Source: JBBITW01 sp037440525
GTDB taxonomy: Bacteria > Desulfobacterota > BSN033 > UBA1163
NCBI GenBank assembly: GCA_037440525.1
Contig: JBBITW010000142.1
Location: forward strand, 1-9,060
Direction of reading: 5' to 3'
Length of the DNA: 9,060 nucleotides
The notes under the pieces are model-generated. The model had not been told where the DNA came from. It saw nothing but the letters and a program-made list of their open reading frames with translations, and did not search any database. A program made the position numbers and the translations under genes. Shown here in pieces: positions 6,056-9,060 of the stretch. How positions within the stretch are numbered: the stretch's first letter is position 1; each line of letters starts with the position of its first letter.

Positions 6056-6287
6056 CTCTGAAAAAGTCCTGAAATGACTGGGGAGGTAGGGTTCCAAACC
6101 CTTCGAATGCGGACACTAAGAAGTTAAATTGCTTACAATCGCTTAAAAGAAAATCAAGCATTTTCAGGGTATTAATCAATGGTGCCATATTATTATCGGT
6201 ATTTGCTCTTGCCTGCCTCAGGCAGGCGAAGGCTTTTTCACCCCACCTCCCCAGTCTATAAGACTCTTTTTAAATACTTTTTCAGAG
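6056..6287. repeat. 232-bp palindromic, MITE-like repeat element
   Basis: The ends are two pairs of perfect 12-bp inverted repeats: CTCTGAAAAAGT (6056-6067) with ACTTTTTCAGAG (6276-6287), and GACTGGGGAGGT (6076-6087) with ACCTCCCCAGTC (6245-6256). The right arm (6227-6286) is a 57/60 copy of 16-75. The left arm (6057-6101) resembles 92-136. The right arm has about 20 extra bases between the two blocks compared with the left arm. The interior (6102-6210) is not repeated elsewhere in the window. It encodes no transposase, so if mobile it would depend on another element. No clear target-site duplication is visible at the ends. It starts 11 bases after the yajC stop. Confidence 0.75.
6211..6227. 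repeat. 17-bp perfect palindrome
   Basis: GCCTGCCTCAGGCAGGC is an 8-bp GC-rich inverted repeat around a single central base, inside the repeat element and immediately before its right arm. Copy 1 at 16-75 has no such palindrome in front of it (ttagaggtatccgct there instead), so this part is not a fixed component of the arm. It may be a separate short REP-like repeat. Confidence 0.7.
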
Positions 6288-6298
6288 CTCTCTTTTTA

Positions 6299-6628
6299 CT
6301 ATTCTGACTTTGTTATGTCCTGTTTGACAACTCCAGCGATATGGCCTCTGTTTACTTTTACCCTGACCTTGTCTGAAATTTCGATGGTGATTATATCATC
6401 GCGAATCCCGGTAATGCGGCCATAAATCCCGCCACTTGTTAAGACACTATCCCCGACCTTAAGGTTTGCCAAAAGGCTTCTGTGTTCCTTTGCTCTCCTC
6501 TGCTGAGGACGAATCAAAAGAAAATAAAATATAACGAATATGAGGATAATAGGCAAAAAACTCAAAAACTGAGATCCCTGACCTCCTCCTGGTTGGGGAC
6601 CCATCGCATAAGCAAAATCGATTCCCAT
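6299..6628 (-). CDS. yajC: YajC, Sec translocase accessory membrane protein
   Basis: Small inner-membrane protein of the SecDF-YajC complex that supports protein export. The 109-residue protein has a Gly/Gln-rich periplasmic N-terminus (10-19), one transmembrane helix (about 21-39, SFLPIILIFVIFYFLLI), the conserved RPQQRRAKEH just after it (40-49), and the cytoplasmic domain with VGDSVLTSGGIYGRI (58-72). Length and motif order are normal. The start at 6628 has AGGGGG four bases upstream. It lies 12 bases after tgt, as in the common queA-tgt-yajC-secD-secF order, but the next gene here is rpsF, behind a repeat element. Confidence 0.95.
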   Translation of the reverse strand: MGIDFAYAMGPQPGGGQGSQFLSFLPIILIFVIFYFLLIRPQQRRAKEHRSLLANLKVGDSVLTSGGIYGRITGIRDDIITIEISDKVRVKVNRGHIAGVVKQDITKSE

Positions 6629-6640
6629 AAAACCCCCTTT

Positions 6641-7801
6641 CTATCTATGCCAGCCCTCGTCTTCATCAAGGAGGGATGGGCACTCAATTTGTTTTTCCTC
6701 TGTAAGTGATGAGAAGGAATTATAAAAATCGATAAACCTTCCCATACGTATTGATTCTCGAATTCCCTTCATAAGATTCATATAATAATATAAATTATGG
6801 ATTGTATTCAACCTCGAAGATAGTATTTCATTGGAGATGTAAAGATGCCTTAGATATGCCCTCGAGTAATTACGACAGGTATAGCAGGGGCATCCCTCAT
6901 CGATTGGGCTTTGATCCTCTGCATATCGAGCCTGTTTGATAGAGATCTTTCCATCAGATGTAAAGAGCATTCCATTTCTTGCGTTCCTTGTTGGAAGGAC
7001 ACAATCAAATATGTCAATCCCGAACCTAACAGCATTGAGGATATCTTCAGGAGTTCCCACACCCATAAGGTAGCGTGGACGATCCAGTGGGAGTATGGGA
7101 GTTGTCCATGATAGAACTTCCTTCATAAGTGATTTTGGTTCCCCAACACTTAAACCTCCAATGGCATAACCCTGAAAATCCATCTCGACCAGCGATTTTG
7201 CACTTTCTTCCCTCAAATCCCTATACATCCCTCCCTGGACAATAGCAAATAGAGGGGGATCTTGACCCCTTTTTGCCTCTAATGAGCGATAGGCCCATCT
7301 GGTTGTTAAAGCTGCCGATTTTTTAACATATTCATAATCAGAGGGGTAAGGGACACATTCATCAAGAACCATCATGATATCTGAGCCAAGGGTTCTCTGA
7401 ATCTCTACAACCTTCTCAGGGGTAAACAGATGAGAAGAACCATCAATATGTGATTGAAAGGTTACACCCTCTTCTGAAATCCTTCTAAGTTTCGAAAGGC
7501 TGAATACCTGATATCCACCACTATCTGTTAAAATGGGTCTCTCCCAGTGGATAAAGTTATGAAGACCACCGAGCCTCCCAATCGTCTCATGACCTGGTTT
7601 TAGATAGAGATGATAAGTATTTCCCAGGATTGCATCAACCCCAACTTCTATAAGCTCTTCTGGGGTCAAGGATTTAATAGTCCCCGAAGATCCAACAGGC
7701 AAAAATGCAGGGGTAAGGAAGGCACCATGATCTGTCTCAATCATTCCAAGTCTTGCCTGAGAATAATGATCTCTTCTTATGATCTCAAAACGAAAAGCCA
7801 T
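6641..7801 (-). CDS. tgt: Queuine tRNA-ribosyltransferase (tRNA-guanine transglycosylase)
   Basis: Exchanges guanine at the wobble position 34 of Asp, Asn, His and Tyr tRNAs for the queuosine precursor preQ1. With the ATG at 7801 the protein is 386 residues. Catalytic residues are visible: Asp93 in LTDSGGYQVFSLS and the nucleophile Asp266 in IFDCVLPTRNARNG. The zinc site is Cys304, Cys306, Cys309 (CPCYTC) and His335 (NTIHNL). The substrate-pocket motifs VQGGMYRDLR and YAIGGLSVGEP are present. A TTG three codons upstream (7810) is an alternative start. Neither start has a recognisable ribosome-binding site, which is unusual beside its neighbours. It is followed 12 bases later by yajC and preceded, after 111 bases, by queA, the next enzyme of the same pathway. 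Confidence 0.97.
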   Translation of the reverse strand: MAFRFEIIRRDHYSQARLGMIETDHGAFLTPAFLPVGSSGTIKSLTPEELIEVGVDAILGNTYHLYLKPGHETIGRLGGLHNFIHWERPILTDSGGYQVFSLSKLRRISEEGVTFQSHIDGSSHLFTPEKVVEIQRTLGSDIMMVLDECVPYPSDYEYVKKSAALTTRWAYRSLEAKRGQDPPLFAIVQGGMYRDLREESAKSLVEMDFQGYAIGGLSVGEPKSLMKEVLSWTTPILPLDRPRYLMGVGTPEDILNAVRFGIDIFDCVLPTRNARNGMLFTSDGKISIKQARYAEDQSPIDEGCPCYTCRNYSRAYLRHLYISNEILSSRLNTIHNLYYYMNLMKGIRESIRMGRFIDFYNSFSSLTEEKQIECPSLLDEDEGWHR

Positions 7802-7843
7802 TTTTTTCAATAAAGACTTTTTGTGTATCCGTGATTCGTGCCC

Positions 7844-7849
7844 ATTATA
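7844..7849 (-). promoter_or_regulatory. Consensus -10 box upstream of tgt
   Basis: TATAAT on the minus strand at 7849-7844, within an AT-rich stretch. The best upstream partner, TTGAAA, is only 14 bases away, shorter than usual, and other spacings give poor -35 matches. Transcription would start near 7837, leaving a leader of about 36 bases. It could let tgt and yajC be transcribed apart from queA. Confidence 0.35.
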
Positions 7850-7884
7850 AAAAATTCAAAAGGTTTCAAAAATTTTTTTGACAA

Positions 7885-7904
7885 GTGACACGGGAAACGG
7901 TCAC
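7885..7904 (-). terminator. Possible weak terminator hairpin after queA
   Basis: Nine bases after the queA stop the transcript can fold GTGAC-CG with CG-t-GTCAC: seven pairs with one bulged base and a 5-base loop. It is followed by TTGTC and then an A-rich, then T-rich run rather than an immediate U-tract. A terminator is possible but the match is poor; it may only cause a pause or stabilise the 3' end. Confidence 0.3.
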
Positions 7905-7912
7905 GATATTTT

Positions 7913-8941
7913 CTATAAGATGAGCATAGCATCACCATAACTATAAAATCTATATTTTTTTTCAACCGCTTCTCTATAGGCCTCCATTATAAAATCTCTT
8001 CCTGCAAATGCTGAGACCAGCATTATTAATGTGGATTTTGGAAGATGGAAATTGGTTATCAAACCATCAATTACCCTGAATTTATAGGGAGGGTAGATAA
8101 AAAGGGATGTATATCCACTTCCTGGTTTGATTCGACCTTCCTTGTCTGAGAAGGATTCAATTGCACGAGTTGTGGTCGTTCCTAAGGCTACAATCCTTCC
8201 TCTTCTCGCCTTAGCATTTTCAATATTTTTCACCGCCTCCTCTGTTATCTCCACCCATTCTGAATACATCTTATGGCTTTCGATCTCAGAAACCTTTACA
8301 GGCAAAAAGGTTCCAATACCAATGTGGAGGGTTATGGTGGTAATATCAACGCCCCTTTCTCTTAGAGATTTAAGCAATGAAGGGGTAAAATGAAGTCCTG
8401 CTGTTGGTGCAGCAATAGAACCGTCCTTCTCAGCAAATACGGTCTGATAACGTTCTCTATCAAGTGGTTCATCCTCCCTTTTGATATAAGGGGGAAGAGG
8501 AATATGACCGAATTTCTCAAGTAGCTCTTCAAGGGCTTCACATGTTGAAAACAGAATCTTTCCCTTTTTACCCTCTAATTCTTTAACCTCTCCATAGAAA
8601 TTATCCCCAAATTGAATTCGAGTACCTTTTCCAATTCTTCCTCTTCCCCTAAAAAGGGCTTGCCATTCTCCTTCCTTCCCATTCCTCGAAGGGATAAGGA
8701 GAACTTCCACCTTACCCCCTGTATCTTTCTTCCCTATCAAACGAGCTGGAATTACCCGGGTATTGTTTATTACAAGCAGGTCACCTGGTTGGAAATATTC
8801 TACGATATCGATGAACCTCCGATGCTCTATCACCCTGGAAGATCGGTGAAGCACCATTAACCGGGACTCTTCCCTCTTCAGGCACGGATATTGGGCAATC
8901 AGATCTTTTGGGAGATGATAATCAAATTCTATGGTTTTCAT
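7913..8941 (-). CDS. queA: S-adenosylmethionine:tRNA ribosyltransferase-isomerase
   Basis: Transfers and isomerises the ribosyl part of S-adenosylmethionine onto preQ1 in tRNA, giving epoxyqueuosine, the step after Tgt. The 342-residue protein has the full set of QueA motifs: INNTRVIPARL (58-68), GHIPLPPYI (145-153), RYQTVFA (164-170), GSIAAPTAGLHFT (174-186), HIGIGTFLPV (206-215), ESHKMYSE (221-228), TNFHLPKSTLIMLVSAFAG (296-314) and FYSYGDAMLI (332-341). I take the ATG at 8941, which gives the normal N-terminus MKTIEFDYHLP. A TTG at 8989 would add 16 residues not seen in the family. There is no clear ribosome-binding site before the ATG. It leads the queA-tgt-yajC group. Confidence 0.97.
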   Translation of the reverse strand: MKTIEFDYHLPKDLIAQYPCLKREESRLMVLHRSSRVIEHRRFIDIVEYFQPGDLLVINNTRVIPARLIGKKDTGGKVEVLLIPSRNGKEGEWQALFRGRGRIGKGTRIQFGDNFYGEVKELEGKKGKILFSTCEALEELLEKFGHIPLPPYIKREDEPLDRERYQTVFAEKDGSIAAPTAGLHFTPSLLKSLRERGVDITTITLHIGIGTFLPVKVSEIESHKMYSEWVEITEEAVKNIENAKARRGRIVALGTTTTRAIESFSDKEGRIKPGSGYTSLFIYPPYKFRVIDGLITNFHLPKSTLIMLVSAFAGRDFIMEAYREAVEKKYRFYSYGDAMLIL

Positions 8942-8960
8942 AATAATAAGTTGAAAAGTT

Positions 8961-8989
8961 AAATTAACAGAGTATTGTAAAATCTTCAA
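8961..8989 (-). promoter_or_regulatory. Weak promoter candidate for queA
   Basis: On the minus strand TTGAAG (8989-8984) and TAATTT (8966-8961) are 17 bases apart. The -35 is good but the -10 keeps only the first, second and last consensus bases. A transcript would start near 8954, giving a leader of about 13 bases. This is the best promoter-like pair I find in the 119 bases before queA. Confidence 0.25.
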
Positions 8990-9003
8990 GTGGAATTTAT
9001 CAT

Positions 9004-9054
9004 TTCCTGTAACCCGTCACTTAAACGGGGCTAAGTTAAAAGATCTGGCAGGAA
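9004..9054. other. Nested inverted repeats upstream of queA
   Basis: TTCCTG (9004-9009) and CAGGAA (9049-9054) enclose CCCGT (9013-9017) and ACGGG (9025-9029). The inner stem has a 7-base loop. The side loops are very unequal (3 and 19 bases). It could be the 3' end of the preceding gene's transcript or a structured leader, but it does not match a preQ1 riboswitch as I know it. Weak evidence. Confidence 0.2.
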
Positions 9055-9060
9055 TATCCT

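Larger units (their letters stand above)
5919..6298. other. Gene-free stretch between rpsF and yajC
   Basis: 380 bases without a credible gene. It holds the rpsF promoter candidate (5936-5965), an inverted pair GGGCAGG (5976-5982) and CCTGCCC (6019-6025), the palindromic repeat element (6056-6287) and a 17-bp palindrome within it (6211-6227). In other bacteria yajC is commonly followed by secD and secF; neither is present here. Base composition and lack of homology to known proteins suggest repeat-derived DNA. Confidence 0.7.

Noticed and set aside
5970..6188. An open frame of 72 codons on the minus strand
   Set aside because: It runs through the left arm of the palindromic repeat and its unique interior, has no convincing ribosome-binding site, and its predicted peptide shows no recognisable domain. 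It is most simply repeat DNA that happens to be open.
8942..9060. preQ1 riboswitch upstream of queA
   Set aside because: A small CCCGT/ACGGG stem exists, but there is no A-rich tail overlapping a start site with the expected pseudoknot pairing.

Overview
The window is mostly one block of bacterial housekeeping genes on the minus strand, with a small toxin-antitoxin operon on the plus strand at the left end and an unusual family of palindromic repeats at two places. Read in the direction of transcription, the minus-strand genes are queA, tgt, yajC, a repeat element, rpsF, a short ssb-like gene, rpsR, rplI, dnaB, a CDP-alcohol phosphatidyltransferase gene (pgsA-like) and eno. The DNA is moderately AT-rich. 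The YajC/Tgt/QueA set and protein features suggest a Gram-negative bacterium. The DnaB and phosphatidyltransferase sequences recall Desulfobacterota (former Deltaproteobacteria) or a nearby phylum such as Nitrospirota. That placement is an impression from memory, not a measured result.

Layout. Bases 1-202 hold two copies of the repeat. Bases 212-1064 hold a promoter and a two-gene operon: a PIN-fold DUF3368-type toxin, then a UPF0175-type antitoxin that overlaps it by 35 bases. From 1178 to 5918 the minus strand is tightly packed. Bases 5919-6298 are a gene-free stretch of 380 bases holding a promoter candidate for rpsF and a 232-bp palindromic element. From 6299 to 8941 come yajC, tgt and queA. 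Bases 8942-9060 are the upstream region of queA.

How the genes work together. QueA and Tgt are two steps of queuosine modification of tRNA. YajC belongs to the SecDF-YajC complex, but secD/secF do not follow it here: the repeat element lies exactly where they would be expected. S6, S18 and L9 are ribosomal proteins. The SSB-like protein and DnaB act in replication. The phosphatidyltransferase makes phospholipid head groups and enolase is glycolytic.

Several gene starts are moved inward from the longest open frame (toxin, eno, pgsA-like, rplI, tgt, queA), on ribosome-binding sites, promoter position or family N-termini.

I see no phage, CRISPR, biosynthetic or clearly new multi-gene system. 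The items most worth a second look are the repeat family and its position at a synteny break, the toxin-first operon with a twin GTATAC operator candidate on its -10 box, the PriB-sized SSB-like protein, the zinc-type S18, and the hairpins on both sides of rpsR.
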